64,000 nt of DNA from Gammaproteobacteria bacterium (GTDB lineage Bacteria > Pseudomonadota > Gammaproteobacteria > Steroidobacterales > Foliamicaceae). Shown here piece by piece: positions 33,356 to 42,548 of this stretch. Below the pieces are notes generated by a model. The model made no database searches, was not told where the DNA came from, and saw only the letters and a list, made by a program, of their open reading frames with translations. The stretch is from contig VXSK01000004.1 of the NCBI GenBank assembly GCA_009838035.1, positions 62,001 to 126,000 on the forward strand. The letters are read 5' to 3'. Positions within the stretch are counted from its first letter, which is position 1; every line of letters starts with the position of its first letter. The translations under genes and the position numbers were made by a program.

Positions 33356-34798
33356 CTAGCGATTCTGCTGTTTGGCGACAGCGTTTGTTCCGAACCGCTC
33401 GACCGCCTGCAGGGTCTCGCGAACGTCCGTCCAGCTTGTGTTGTGGTTGATGATGCAAACACGAAGCGAGAATATTCCGTGAGGAGACGCCGACGAGATG
33501 AACGCTCGGTCGTCCCAGAACATACGGGCCAGCACTTGCCTGTTGATTTGTTCCCGGGATTCTTCATCCATGTCCGCATCCTGCGGGTTGACGCGGAAAC
33601 ACACCACACCCAGTGACGCGGGACTGACCAGTTCCAGAATTGAACTGGCCTCGACGTACTCCTCCGTCCGGCGCGCGAGCCGCAGCCCGTTTGCGACTGC
33701 ATCCCGGAACGCTGCCATTCCGAAGGTCTGAATCGACATCCAGACCTTGAGAGCGCGAAAGGAGCGGCTGAGCTGAAGCCCGCGATCGGAGAAGTTCGGA
33801 TGATTCGCGCCCCAGACGGTGTCCTGCAGCACGTCGTGGTGCACTTCGAATGCCTTCTCGAGCGTCGCGGGGTCCTTGACCAGCAGGCAGCCGGCCTCGT
33901 ACGGCTGAAACAGCCACTTGTGCGCGTCCAGCCCCACCGAGTCGGCACGCTCGATCCCGCGCAGCAGGCCCTTGCCCTCATCGCACACGACCGCGAATCC
34001 GCCGTACGCCGCGTCGACATGCAGCCAGATCTTCTCGGCTTCGCAATAGTCGGCCATTTCCGGCAACGGATCGATGGCCCCGGTGCTGGAGGCGCCGGCG
34101 TTGGCGCATATCGCCACCGGCGTGTAACCGGCCGCCCGATCCTCGGCCACCCGGCGTGCAAGCGCCGCCATGTCGAGGCGGAATCGATCATCGCTGGAAA
34201 CAACTCGCACGCATTCGCGCCGGATACCGGCGATGATCGCTGCACGATAGAACGCCGTGTGACTTTGATCGCTCATATAGACGGTCGCGCGTTCCGGATG
34301 GTCGGCGGCTTCGCGCGCCGCCACGAACGCGTCCAGGCTGGCGGCCGAGCCGCCGCTGGTAAACAAGCCTCCCGCGCCCTCGGGATAGCCCAGCCAGCGC
34401 CGGAACCACTCGATCACCACCAACTCAAGCTGGCTGGGGCCACTGGCTACCAGCCAGGTGCAGGCATTGATGTTGTAGCCGGCGGCGATGAAGTCGGCCA
34501 GCACGCCGGGCCAGGTAGTGGCTGAGGATACAAACCCGAAGGAGCGCGGGTGATCTAGCCTCAATGTGTACGGAAGAATCTCGCGGGCCGCGCGCTCGAT
34601 CACCTCATTGCCCGGCCGGCCCTGTTCGGGCGGCTCCTCCATGAGGGTTGCCAGCAGCCCTTCGCGGAACTCTCCGTCCCAGGCGCCCTCGCCGGGCAGC
34701 TTGTGAATTCTGTTGACGAGCAACTCCGCGGCCTGGCGGGCGAGATCCAGCATGGCCTCGGGCGCCATCTGCAAGCCATTGTCAGGACCTTTTGACAC
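33356..34798 (-). CDS. Group II PLP-dependent amino acid decarboxylase
   Basis: A 480-residue enzyme of the aromatic-L-amino-acid/glutamate/diaminobutyrate decarboxylase family. It shows FTSGGSAASLDAFVAAR, HVDAAYGGFAVVCDE (the PLP ring Asp) and SVGLDAHKWLFQPYEAGCLLV, which supplies the Schiff-base Lys. It would convert an amino acid, most likely aromatic, to its amine. GTG start at 34798; the upstream MFS gene's stop begins at the very next base, so the two are probably co-transcribed and translationally coupled. Confidence 0.88.
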   Translation of the reverse strand: MSKGPDNGLQMAPEAMLDLARQAAELLVNRIHKLPGEGAWDGEFREGLLATLMEEPPEQGRPGNEVIERAAREILPYTLRLDHPRSFGFVSSATTWPGVLADFIAAGYNINACTWLVASGPSQLELVVIEWFRRWLGYPEGAGGLFTSGGSAASLDAFVAAREAADHPERATVYMSDQSHTAFYRAAIIAGIRRECVRVVSSDDRFRLDMAALARRVAEDRAAGYTPVAICANAGASSTGAIDPLPEMADYCEAEKIWLHVDAAYGGFAVVCDEGKGLLRGIERADSVGLDAHKWLFQPYEAGCLLVKDPATLEKAFEVHHDVLQDTVWGANHPNFSDRGLQLSRSFRALKVWMSIQTFGMAAFRDAVANGLRLARRTEEYVEASSILELVSPASLGVVCFRVNPQDADMDEESREQINRQVLARMFWDDRAFISSASPHGIFSLRVCIINHNTSWTDVRETLQAVERFGTNAVAKQQNR

Positions 34799-36100
34799 TT
34801 AATGAGACTTTCTGATTCTCAGGAAGACAGCGGCGGCGGCAGCTACAAAGAGCGGAATGGCGAATATAAAGTAGAGGTCGGGGCCTGTCCAACCGGTGTC
34901 GAGCAGTACGCCTGCTACCGTGGGCGCGGCCACGCCGCCCCATCTTCCCACCCCGATTGCCATTCCGGTTCCGGTCGTGCGCACTTCGGGGGGATACATC
35001 TGCGGTACCGCGGCATACGCTCCCATGATGCAGCCGGTGCCGAAGAGACCGACCAGAAAGGCGAGTGCGAGTGCAGTGACGAGTTCTCCCGCGTAGGCTC
35101 CGAATGCAATCATCAGTACGCCGCCCATCAGGGCATAGCCGGACTGCAGCCAATTGAGCCGGATTCGCGAGGCCAGCAGTCCCAGGGCGATCCCACCTAA
35201 AATTGCCCCTGCATTCAGGATGATTCCGCCCGACAGTCCGGCCCCCTCCGACAGACCCGCGTCGATCAACAGCTTGGGCGTCCACGACATGAAGAAGTAG
35301 AACGCCAGCAGTGTGCAGAAGAAGCACACCCAGATCAGCAGCGTGTTGCGGCCACGCCCATGCCGGAACAGGTGGTTCAATTTGGCTCGGGCAGGCTTTG
35401 CTTGCGTAACGTTGCCCAGTTCGCGGACCATGGTCTTGCCCATTCGCTTCAGCGTGCGGTTCACCTTTTCCAGGGTGTCCGGCGGCCTGCTGCCGAGGAG
35501 ATAATCCAGCGATTCGGGCAAATACGCCATCGCCACGGGAATCATCAGTCCCGAAAGTACTCCCCCGAAGACAAAGGCCCAGCGCCAGCCGTAGCCAAGA
35601 ATGATCGGGGCGGCGACGATGCCCCAGACCATCGCACCGGCCGGAAAGCCGGCCTGCAGGATGATCAATGCCAGCGTGCGCCGGCGATCGGACGAGTATT
35701 CGGAGACCACGACCGTCAGGCTTGCGAGCATCGCGCCGATGCCGAGTCCCGTGAAAAAACGCAGTGCGATCAGCTGCGGGTAGTTCGCCGCTGCCGCCGA
35801 GGCCAGCATTCCTGCCGTAACCGCTGTCAGCGAAAGAAGCGTCATTCGGCGACGTCCGTAGAGGTCGGCCAACGGCGCCAGGAACAGGGAGCCGAGAGCC
35901 ATGCCGATGAGACTGGCCGACAACAGCCATCCCGTAACGATCTGGCTTAGCGCCCACTCCTCCGCCACGAAAGGCGCCGTGAAGGACATGACCAGCACGT
36001 CGTAGCCGTCGAGCATGTTGATCGCCAGGCATACGGTTACCGCGAGCACCTGGAAGCCGCTCATCGGCGTGTTGTTGATCTGGTCCTGGACCGACTTCAT
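34799..36100 (-). CDS. MFS transporter, aromatic acid:H+ symporter (AAHS)-like
   Basis: A 433-residue, 12-helix MFS protein. It has the AAHS helix-1 motif NMLDGYDVLVMSF, the loop 2-3 motif LAPLADLYGRRRM and a central loop with basic residues. Members import benzoate-type or other aromatic acids. It overlaps ygfZ by ATGA (36097-36100) and is followed by the decarboxylase with no gap, so an amino acid or aromatic substrate is plausible. Confidence 0.85.
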   Translation of the reverse strand: MKSVQDQINNTPMSGFQVLAVTVCLAINMLDGYDVLVMSFTAPFVAEEWALSQIVTGWLLSASLIGMALGSLFLAPLADLYGRRRMTLLSLTAVTAGMLASAAAANYPQLIALRFFTGLGIGAMLASLTVVVSEYSSDRRRTLALIILQAGFPAGAMVWGIVAAPIILGYGWRWAFVFGGVLSGLMIPVAMAYLPESLDYLLGSRPPDTLEKVNRTLKRMGKTMVRELGNVTQAKPARAKLNHLFRHGRGRNTLLIWVCFFCTLLAFYFFMSWTPKLLIDAGLSEGAGLSGGIILNAGAILGGIALGLLASRIRLNWLQSGYALMGGVLMIAFGAYAGELVTALALAFLVGLFGTGCIMGAYAAVPQMYPPEVRTTGTGMAIGVGRWGGVAAPTVAGVLLDTGWTGPDLYFIFAIPLFVAAAAAVFLRIRKSH

Positions 36101-36984
36101 TGCTGTATCGGTAGTTGTCCGGGGTCTTGCGTCAGCCGTACTTCGGCCAGGACTTCAGTCTGTTCTCCCGCAAGCGCGGCGCCAATCACCGTGACCGCTC
36201 CCAGTTCCGGGTGTTCCGCCCTCGCGCCGCTGCGAATTTCGACTCCGGGCGGCAACCGCAGACGGCGCATTCGCCGCTTGGGCCTGCCCCGGTGCTCCAT
36301 GCGCGCGATGATCTCCTGCCCGACATAACAGCCCTTGGTGAAACTGACCGCGCCCGAAAGATCAAGGTTCAACGAATGGGCCAGGAACTTGCCGCTGGTG
36401 TCGGAGTCTACCCACGGGATTTCCGCCTCGATGTCGGCAAGTCTCCAGCGCTCCGCTGTCCAAACGGAGTCGCCGCCGGCGGCAAGTTCGGCGGGCGGTT
36501 TGCCAAGCACCATCGCCCGCGAGTCGTCGCCGGGCAATCGCACGGCGCAAAACTCCGGCGCGCCGGAGCACTGCCATGCCTCTCCCGGGAAAGAGAGCGT
36601 CTCGCCCTCTCCAGGAGCGGGGACATGCTCACCTGCCGGTAGTGTGCAGCCGAATATCGGCTCCGGGACCACTTCAATTCGAACCTTGGCGCGCAGAATG
36701 TAGCGGCCGAGGCCGTCGGCGCATGTTTCTGCCATCCCGGCCGGCAGTATCAGGAAGATCGCGTCCTGCCAATCGACCGCCACCGTCAGGCACAGCACTC
36801 GTCCCTGGCGGTTGCACCAGGCTGCCGGAGCTGCCTGCGATGGGGTGACCCTGCCCATGTCCTGGCTCAGTTGCCCCTGCAGGAAATCCACGCGATCCTC
36901 GCCGCTGACCCGCAACGCGGCGAAGTCGCCCAGGCGCAGAAGCCCGGACGGATGCGGGCTACAATTGCTCACCCTCAAGACCAT
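36097..36984 (-). CDS. ygfZ: Folate-binding Fe-S assembly protein YgfZ
   Basis: A 295-residue tetrahydrofolate-binding protein related to the GcvT fold, with the diagnostic KGCYVGQEIIARMEHRG motif and the N-terminal RVDFLQGQLSQDM segment. YgfZ assists maturation or repair of certain [4Fe-4S] enzymes. It is divergent from sdhC with only 20 bases between start codons, a pairing seen in other gammaproteobacteria. Its 3' end overlaps the MFS gene. Confidence 0.92.
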   Translation of the reverse strand: MVLRVSNCSPHPSGLLRLGDFAALRVSGEDRVDFLQGQLSQDMGRVTPSQAAPAAWCNRQGRVLCLTVAVDWQDAIFLILPAGMAETCADGLGRYILRAKVRIEVVPEPIFGCTLPAGEHVPAPGEGETLSFPGEAWQCSGAPEFCAVRLPGDDSRAMVLGKPPAELAAGGDSVWTAERWRLADIEAEIPWVDSDTSGKFLAHSLNLDLSGAVSFTKGCYVGQEIIARMEHRGRPKRRMRRLRLPPGVEIRSGARAEHPELGAVTVIGAALAGEQTEVLAEVRLTQDPGQLPIQQ

Positions 36985-37004
36985 CCTCCCCCAAGATTCA
37001 GTCG

Positions 37005-37403
37005 ATGCCTTCCGCCGCCAACCGGCCGCTTTCGCCGCACCTGTCGGTATATCGCTGGCAGTACACCATGGCTCTTTCTATTCTGCACCGCTTCACCGGC
37101 GTTGTGCTTTCCATTGGCTCGATCGCGTTGGTGGGATGCCTGCTGGCGTTGGCGTCGGGAGAGCGGGCGTTCGCCGTTGTCGAAAGTCTGTTTCGCTTTG
37201 GCATCGTGCGGCTTGCGGCGCTGGGCTGGGCCTGGTGCCTGTTCTATCACCTCGCGAACGGAGTGCGGCACCTGGTATGGGACATCGGCCGCGGATTCGA
37301 GCCGAAACACGCCCGGTTCTCCGGCTGGTTCGTGTTCCTGGCCTCGCTGGCCGCTACGGGCGCGTACTGGTGGTGGGGGCCCTTCGAGGGACGGATTCTG
37401 TGA
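37005..37403 (+). CDS. sdhC: Succinate dehydrogenase cytochrome b556 subunit
   Basis: A 132-residue membrane anchor with three helices: RPLSPHLSVYRWQYTM and SILHRFTGVVLS at the start, and FYHLANGVRHLVWD in the second helix, which supplies the heme-ligand His. It forms the quinone site with SdhD. Only about 20 bases separate it from the divergent ygfZ start, so its promoter must lie partly in ygfZ; TACAAT at 36960-36965 is a possible -10. It overlaps sdhD by GTGA. Confidence 0.95.
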   Translation: MPSAANRPLSPHLSVYRWQYTMALSILHRFTGVVLSIGSIALVGCLLALASGERAFAVVESLFRFGIVRLAALGWAWCLFYHLANGVRHLVWDIGRGFEPKHARFSGWFVFLASLAATGAYWWWGPFEGRIL

Positions 37404-37777
37404 GTCTGCGCACCCCCCTTGGTCATGCTGAAGGCCTCGGTTCGGCCGGTCACGGCACTGGGCACTGGTGGGCCCAGCGGATCAGCGCCGTCGCGCTCAT
37501 TCCGCTGGCTCCGTGGTTCATGTGGAGGCTGGCGTCCATGCCCACTCTGTGGAGCCACGACCTCCTGCAGTGTTTTCAGGGACTGGGCGACGCCACCCTG
37601 CTGACCGCCTTCCTGCTGGCGCTTCTCTATCACTCCGAACTCGGCATCCGCGTGGTGCTCGAGGATTATGTGGGTGGCGGCTTGCGGGTGGCCGGACTGA
37701 TCGTTTCGAGGCTGGCGCATATCGTCCTCGCGCTGGCCGGCCTGCTGGCGATCGCCCGCATCGTTACCCAGGTCTGA
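37400..37777 (+). CDS. sdhD: Succinate dehydrogenase membrane anchor subunit
   Basis: A 125-residue protein with three helices. It contains [18 protein letters not shown] (the conserved Q-site Arg/Ser region) and [20 protein letters not shown], with the heme-proximal His and Asp-Tyr typical of SdhD. GTG start at 37400 in a 4-base overlap with the sdhC stop. Inner membrane. Confidence 0.93.
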   Translation: MSLRTPLGHAEGLGSAGHGTGHWWAQRISAVALIPLAPWFMWRLASMPTLWSHDLLQCFQGLGDATLLTAFLLALLYHSELGIRVVLEDYVGGGLRVAGLIVSRLAHIVLALAGLLAIARIVTQV

Positions 37778-37796
37778 ACGGCGGGGGCGCGCAGCA

Positions 37797-39572
37797 ATGC
37801 CGGGCGATTACACCGTAGTCGATCACACTTTCGACGTGGTCGTCGTCGGCGCCGGCGGCGCCGGCCTGCGCGCCACCTTCGGGCTGGCCGAGGCCGGGCT
37901 GGACACGGCCTGCATCACCAAGGTCTTTCCCACCCGCAGCCACACGGTGGCGGCCCAGGGGGGCATCAGCGCGGCGCTGGGCAACATGGGCGAGGACGAC
38001 TGGCGTTGGCACATGTACGACACGGTGAAGGGCTCGGACTGGCTGGGCGACCAGGACGCGATTGAATACATGTGCAAGGAAGCGGCGCGCGCCGTGATCG
38101 AACTGGAGCACTACGGACTGCCGTTCTCCCGCACCGAGGACGGGCGCATCTACCAGCGCGCCTTCGGCGGCATGACCACGCATTACGGCGAGGGCCAGGC
38201 GGTGCGCACCTGCGCGGCCGCCGACCGCACCGGTCACGCGATGCTGCACACGCTCTATCAGCAGTCCCTGCGTCACGAGGCCCAGTTCTTCATCGAGTAT
38301 TTCGCCGTCGACCTGATCATGATCGACGGGGTGTGCCGGGGCGTCGTGGCGATCGACCTGGAGACCGGCCATCTGCACCGCTTCAACGCCCACCGCGTGA
38401 TCCTCGCCACCGGCGGTTACGGCCGGGCCTACTACTCCTGCACTTCGGCACACACTTGCACCGGCGACGGCAACGGCATGGTGCTGCGCGCCGGGTTGCC
38501 GTTGATGGACATGGAGTTCGTACAGTTCCATCCCACCGGGATCCTGGGCGCCGGTTGCCTGATCTCCGAGGGCGTGCGCGGCGAGGGCGGCTACCTGACC
38601 AACTCCGAGGACGAGCGCTTCATGGAACGATACGCGCCGTCCGCGAAGGACCTCGCTTCTCGCGACGTGGTCAGCCGCGCCATCACCCTAGAACTTCGCG
38701 AGGGAAGAGGGATTGGTCCGCGCAAGGAATACGTGCACCTCAACATCATGCATCTCGATCCGGAGGTGATTGCCGAACGGCTCCCGGGCATCGCCGAAAC
38801 CGCCAGGGTGTTCGCCGACGTGGACGTCACCAAAGAACCCATGCCGGTGGTGCCGACGGTGCACTACAACATGGGCGGCATACCCACCAACTATCACGGC
38901 GAGGCCCTGAAGGACACGGACAACGTCGCGCCCGGACTGCTGGCGGTGGGCGAGGCCGCCTGCGTATCGGTGCACGGCGCAAACCGTCTGGGCTCCAACT
39001 CCCTGCTCGACCTGGTGGTGTTCGGGCGAGCCGCCGCGCGCCGCTGCGCCGACACGCTGCGCGGCGAGGGCCCGCCGCCCCCGTTGCCGGCCGGCGCCGG
39101 CGACGAGTCGATCGCCCACGTGGACCGGATCCGCCAGGCTGACGGGTCGCGGCCGACCGCGGAGATCCGCGTGGAGATGCAGCGCCTGATGCAGGACCAC
39201 GCGGCCGTTTTCCGCACCGGCGACGTGCTGGCCGAAGGCGTGGCCAAGCTGCGCGATACCTTGCAGAGCTTTTCCGACGTGAAGATTGCCGACCGCTCGC
39301 TGATCTGGAACACCGACCTGGTGGAAACGCTGGAACTCGAAAACCTGCTGGGCCAGGCGATGGCGACTCTCGCGTCCGCCGCCGCCCGAGAGGAGAGCCG
39401 CGGCGCCCATGCCCGCGAGGACTTCCCCGACCGCAACGACGACAACTGGCTCAAGCACACGCTGTCGTGGGTTGACGGGAAAGGCCGGGCGAGCCTGGAC
39501 TACCGCCCGGTGCAGCTCGAGACCATGACCGAAGAGGTGGAAACCATCCCCCTCAAACAGCGCGTCTACTGA
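37797..39572 (+). CDS. sdhA: Succinate dehydrogenase flavoprotein subunit
   Basis: A 591-residue flavoprotein. It has the N-terminal FAD-binding [20 protein letters not shown], the covalent-FAD His in [12 protein letters not shown], active-site [18 protein letters not shown] and RGEGGYL, and C-terminal [10 protein letters not shown]. It oxidises succinate to fumarate in the TCA cycle and respiratory complex II. Unusually, sdhB does not follow; trpE starts 58 bases downstream and sdhB lies at 46025. Confidence 0.97.
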   Translation: MPGDYTVVDHTFDVVVVGAGGAGLRATFGLAEAGLDTACITKVFPTRSHTVAAQGGISAALGNMGEDDWRWHMYDTVKGSDWLGDQDAIEYMCKEAARAVIELEHYGLPFSRTEDGRIYQRAFGGMTTHYGEGQAVRTCAAADRTGHAMLHTLYQQSLRHEAQFFIEYFAVDLIMIDGVCRGVVAIDLETGHLHRFNAHRVILATGGYGRAYYSCTSAHTCTGDGNGMVLRAGLPLMDMEFVQFHPTGILGAGCLISEGVRGEGGYLTNSEDERFMERYAPSAKDLASRDVVSRAITLELREGRGIGPRKEYVHLNIMHLDPEVIAERLPGIAETARVFADVDVTKEPMPVVPTVHYNMGGIPTNYHGEALKDTDNVAPGLLAVGEAACVSVHGANRLGSNSLLDLVVFGRAAARRCADTLRGEGPPPPLPAGAGDESIAHVDRIRQADGSRPTAEIRVEMQRLMQDHAAVFRTGDVLAEGVAKLRDTLQSFSDVKIADRSLIWNTDLVETLELENLLGQAMATLASAAAREESRGAHAREDFPDRNDDNWLKHTLSWVDGKGRASLDYRPVQLETMTEEVETIPLKQRVY

Positions 39573-39630
39573 ACCCCGGGGGCAAGGGTGTCCCGCCCTC
39601 AAGGAACCGGGTCCGCCAAGCCTATTCGCG

Positions 39631-41142
39631 ATGAAGCTCTCCCCGAACATTGACGAATTCGCGCACCGCTACGAGGCCGGCCACAGCCAGGTCGTGTGGA
39701 CGACGCTGGTAGCCGATCTCGATACGCCGGTTTCGGTGTTGCTGAAACTGGCCGGGGATTCGCCGAACAGCTTCCTGCTGGAGTCGGTGGAGGGTGGCGA
39801 GGTTCGCGGGCGCTATTCGATCATCGGAATGAAGCCCGACCTCATCTGGCGCTGCCGCGGGAACCGCGCCGAGATCAACCGCAACGCGCTGACGCGCGCC
39901 GACGCCTTCGAGCCCTGCAGCGGCGATGCGCTGAGCGAATTGCGCGGGCTGATCGACGACTCGCGCATCGAACTGCCCGAATCGCTGCCGCCGATGGCCG
40001 CCGGCCTGGTGGGTTACATGTCGTACGACACCGTTCGGCTGATGGAGCGACTGCCTCGACCCAATCCGGACGTGCTGGGACTTCCCGACGGCGTGTTCGT
40101 CCGCCCGACGGTGATGGCGATCTTCGACTCCGTCAAGGACCTGGTCACGCTCGTGACGCCGGTGCGTCCCGCCGAGGGGATCGCGGCGCGTGCCGCCTAT
40201 GAAAGCGCCGTGAACACGCTGTCGGTTGCGGTAGCGGGCGTTGAGCAGGGGCAGTACCACGCGCAGGGCCGGCAAGGGGCCAGGCCGGGGCCGTCGGAAC
40301 CCTCGTCCAACCTGAGCCGCGAGGCCTTTTGCGGGATGGTAAACAAGGCCAAGGAATACATAGCCGCCGGCGACATCTTCCAGGTCGTGCTTTCGCAGCG
40401 GTTCAGCCTGCCGTTCGAACTGCCGCCGTTCGCCCTTTACCGCGCGCTGCGCCGGACCAATCCTTCGCCGTTCATGTATTTCCTCAACTTCGACGACGGG
40501 TTTGCGATCGTGGGATCGAGCCCGGAGATCCTGGTGCGTTTACGGGACGACACGGTTACGGTGAGGCCTATCGCGGGTACCCGCAGGCGCGGCGCGAATC
40601 GCACCGAAGACGCGGCGCTGGCGCGCGAACTCCTGGCCGACCCCAAGGAGCGCGCCGAGCACCTCATGCTGCTCGATCTCGGGCGCAACGACGTGGGACG
40701 GGTGGCCAGGATCGGCTCCGTCAAGGTGACCGAGCAAATGGTCATCGAGCACTACTCCCATGTGATGCACATCGTCTCCAACGTGCAAGGCGAAATCGAC
40801 GATCGCTACGGCGCGATGGACGCGTTGTGCGGGGCTTTCCCGGCCGGCACCGTAAGCGGTGCGCCCAAGGTCCGCGCCATGCAGATTATCGACGAGCTCG
40901 AACCGGAGAAGCGGGGCGTTTACGCGGGTGCGATCGGCTATTTTTCCGCCAACGGCAGCATGGACACCTGCATCGCATTGCGCACCGCGATCGTCAAGGA
41001 CGGAACCATGTACGTGCAGGCGGGAAGCGGCATCGTGGCCGACAGCGACCCCGCCGCCGAATACGAGGAAAGCCGCAACAAGGCCCACGCCCTGATCCGT
41101 GCCGCAGAGGAGGCGGTGCGCTTCGCTTCACTGGACTCCTGA
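39631..41142 (+). CDS. trpE: Anthranilate synthase component I
   Basis: A 503-residue chorismate-utilising enzyme with IAGTRRRGANRTEDAALARELL and DLGRNDVGRVARIGSVKV. It also has the C-terminal GAIGYFSANGSMDTCIALRT and GSGIVADSDPAAEYEE segments. The tryptophan feedback motif LLES (residues 49-52) is intact, so biosynthetic regulation is expected. It makes anthranilate from chorismate with the TrpG glutaminase encoded immediately after it. No leader peptide or attenuator is visible in the 58-base gap after sdhA. Confidence 0.95.
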   Translation: MKLSPNIDEFAHRYEAGHSQVVWTTLVADLDTPVSVLLKLAGDSPNSFLLESVEGGEVRGRYSIIGMKPDLIWRCRGNRAEINRNALTRADAFEPCSGDALSELRGLIDDSRIELPESLPPMAAGLVGYMSYDTVRLMERLPRPNPDVLGLPDGVFVRPTVMAIFDSVKDLVTLVTPVRPAEGIAARAAYESAVNTLSVAVAGVEQGQYHAQGRQGARPGPSEPSSNLSREAFCGMVNKAKEYIAAGDIFQVVLSQRFSLPFELPPFALYRALRRTNPSPFMYFLNFDDGFAIVGSSPEILVRLRDDTVTVRPIAGTRRRGANRTEDAALARELLADPKERAEHLMLLDLGRNDVGRVARIGSVKVTEQMVIEHYSHVMHIVSNVQGEIDDRYGAMDALCGAFPAGTVSGAPKVRAMQIIDELEPEKRGVYAGAIGYFSANGSMDTCIALRTAIVKDGTMYVQAGSGIVADSDPAAEYEESRNKAHALIRAAEEAVRFASLDS

Positions 41143-41143
41143 A

Positions 41144-41740
41144 ATGCTGGTCATCATCGACAACTACGACAGCTTCACCTACAACCTCGTCCACTACCTG
41201 GGCGAGCTGGGCGCCGACTGCCGCGTGTTTCGTAACGACGCGATTTCCGTGGAAGAGGTGCTTGCTCTGCAACCGCAGGGCATTGTCCTGTCACCGGGAC
41301 CCGGCTACCCGCAAAGCGCCGGCATTTGCCTCGAACTGGTGGAGAAGGCCGCCGATACTGTCCCGCTGCTCGGCGTATGCCTGGGCCATCAGGCCATTGG
41401 GCAGGCCTTCGGCGGCCGAGTCGTACGAGCGCCGAGGCTCATGCACGGTAAGCTCAGCGCGATCCACCATGACGGCGACGGCCTCTTCGATGGCCTGCCG
41501 CAGGGATTCGAGGCCACGCGCTACCACTCGCTGGTGGTTGAGCGCGAGTCGCTACCGGAAGCTCTTCAAGTGAACGCCGATACCGATCAGGGCGTCATCA
41601 TGGGCATGAAGCACCGTGAACAGCCCATCTTCGGCGTTCAGTTCCACCCCGAGAGCATCGCATCCGAGCACGGCCACGCCCTGCTGGCCAACTTCCTCCA
41701 CATCGCGGGAGTTGGCAACTCCAAAAAGCGGAGTCGCTAG
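41144..41740 (+). CDS. trpG: Anthranilate synthase component II (glutamine amidotransferase)
   Basis: A 198-residue class I glutaminase: IDNYDSFTYNLVHYLGELGA, SPGPGYPQSAG, nucleophile Cys in LGVCLGHQAIGQAFGG, and the His-Glu pair in GVQFHPESIASEHG. It supplies ammonia to TrpE and may also serve p-aminobenzoate synthesis. ATG 41144 directly follows the trpE stop. trpD and trpC, often next in line, are absent from the window. Confidence 0.95.
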   Translation: MLVIIDNYDSFTYNLVHYLGELGADCRVFRNDAISVEEVLALQPQGIVLSPGPGYPQSAGICLELVEKAADTVPLLGVCLGHQAIGQAFGGRVVRAPRLMHGKLSAIHHDGDGLFDGLPQGFEATRYHSLVVERESLPEALQVNADTDQGVIMGMKHREQPIFGVQFHPESIASEHGHALLANFLHIAGVGNSKKRSR

Positions 41741-41769
41741 TCCATACCGCCCCTTTATCGGGCCTTGTC

Positions 41770-41994
41770 CTATTGTGGGTCCGGGAACTCTGGCGGCCTT
41801 CTGCCGCGGCGGGCGTCATCCCATATTTTTCTGAGATTGACTATGATCATGCCGACCTGACCCGCCAAGAACCATCCCCAATCGCCTCGTTCCAGATTTC
41901 CTTCTTGCCATAGCACGTAGCCGGCATTGGCAATCGTTGCTCCAGCGAACACGAGGACGATGGTCGTCACCCAATTCCAGGCATTCTTCTTCAT
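41770..41994 (-). CDS. Small predicted membrane protein (74 aa)
   Basis: A 74-residue protein with two hydrophobic segments (about residues 8-28 and 38-53) and a basic, Pro-rich C-terminus. No family recognised. It lies convergent to trpG and about 65 bases downstream of the NTF2-like gene on the same strand. It is short, so this is tentative. Confidence 0.5.
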   Translation of the reverse strand: MKKNAWNWVTTIVLVFAGATIANAGYVLWQEGNLERGDWGWFLAGQVGMIIVNLRKIWDDARRGRRPPEFPDPQ

Positions 41995-42059
41995 GCTGTC
42001 ACGTCAATTCGTTCATGCTGGATCCATGGTGCCGGAGTAATCATGGTCTGATCGAATGA

Positions 42060-42548
42060 TTACTTGTCCACGGGTTTGAAGCGCCATTCGCGCCAGCGCC
42101 TGCCGTCGCGGTACTCGACCACCACCAGGGACTTGACGGAACGCGTGCCGCCGTCTTCCGTGCGGTAGAAGTCCTCCTCGATCTGCACCAGTGTGTTGTC
42201 GGTGAGCCCCCACTTGTAGACATTGGCCCCGAGCCAGGTTCCGGAGCCGAACACGCCGCTCAAGGCCGCGCGCACCTGTTCGATGCCGCGCACCATCTCC
42301 TCGGCGCCCTCGTCGTTGATCTCGTACATCGTGAAATCGTCGTCCAGGCTGAGGATGGCGCCCTCGACGTTCATGTTTTCGAAGTGTTCCTCCGAGCGGG
42401 CGATCACTTCGGCGTAGGGGTTGTCGTGCTCATAGAACTGGCCGTAGAGCTTTTCGTATTCTTCTTCGTTGCCCACACTCTCGCTTACAAACGCGGCCAA
42501 CAGGGTCACTCCCGCAAGGCTTGCCGCCAATTTAGTCGTCGATTTCAT
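42060..42548 (-). CDS. Exported NTF2/SnoaL-like protein
   Basis: A 162-residue protein with a signal peptide (about 1-26). The small alpha+beta cone-fold domain follows: YAEVIARSEEHFENMNVEGAILSLDDDFTMYEI, then VRGIEQVRAALSGVFG and a closing RSVKSLVVVEYRDGRRWREW. Such domains bind or act on small molecules. ATG 42548 overlaps the end of the SDR-like gene by 17 bases, so the two are probably co-expressed. Confidence 0.65.
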   Translation of the reverse strand: MKSTTKLAASLAGVTLLAAFVSESVGNEEEYEKLYGQFYEHDNPYAEVIARSEEHFENMNVEGAILSLDDDFTMYEINDEGAEEMVRGIEQVRAALSGVFGSGTWLGANVYKWGLTDNTLVQIEEDFYRTEDGGTRSVKSLVVVEYRDGRRWREWRFKPVDK

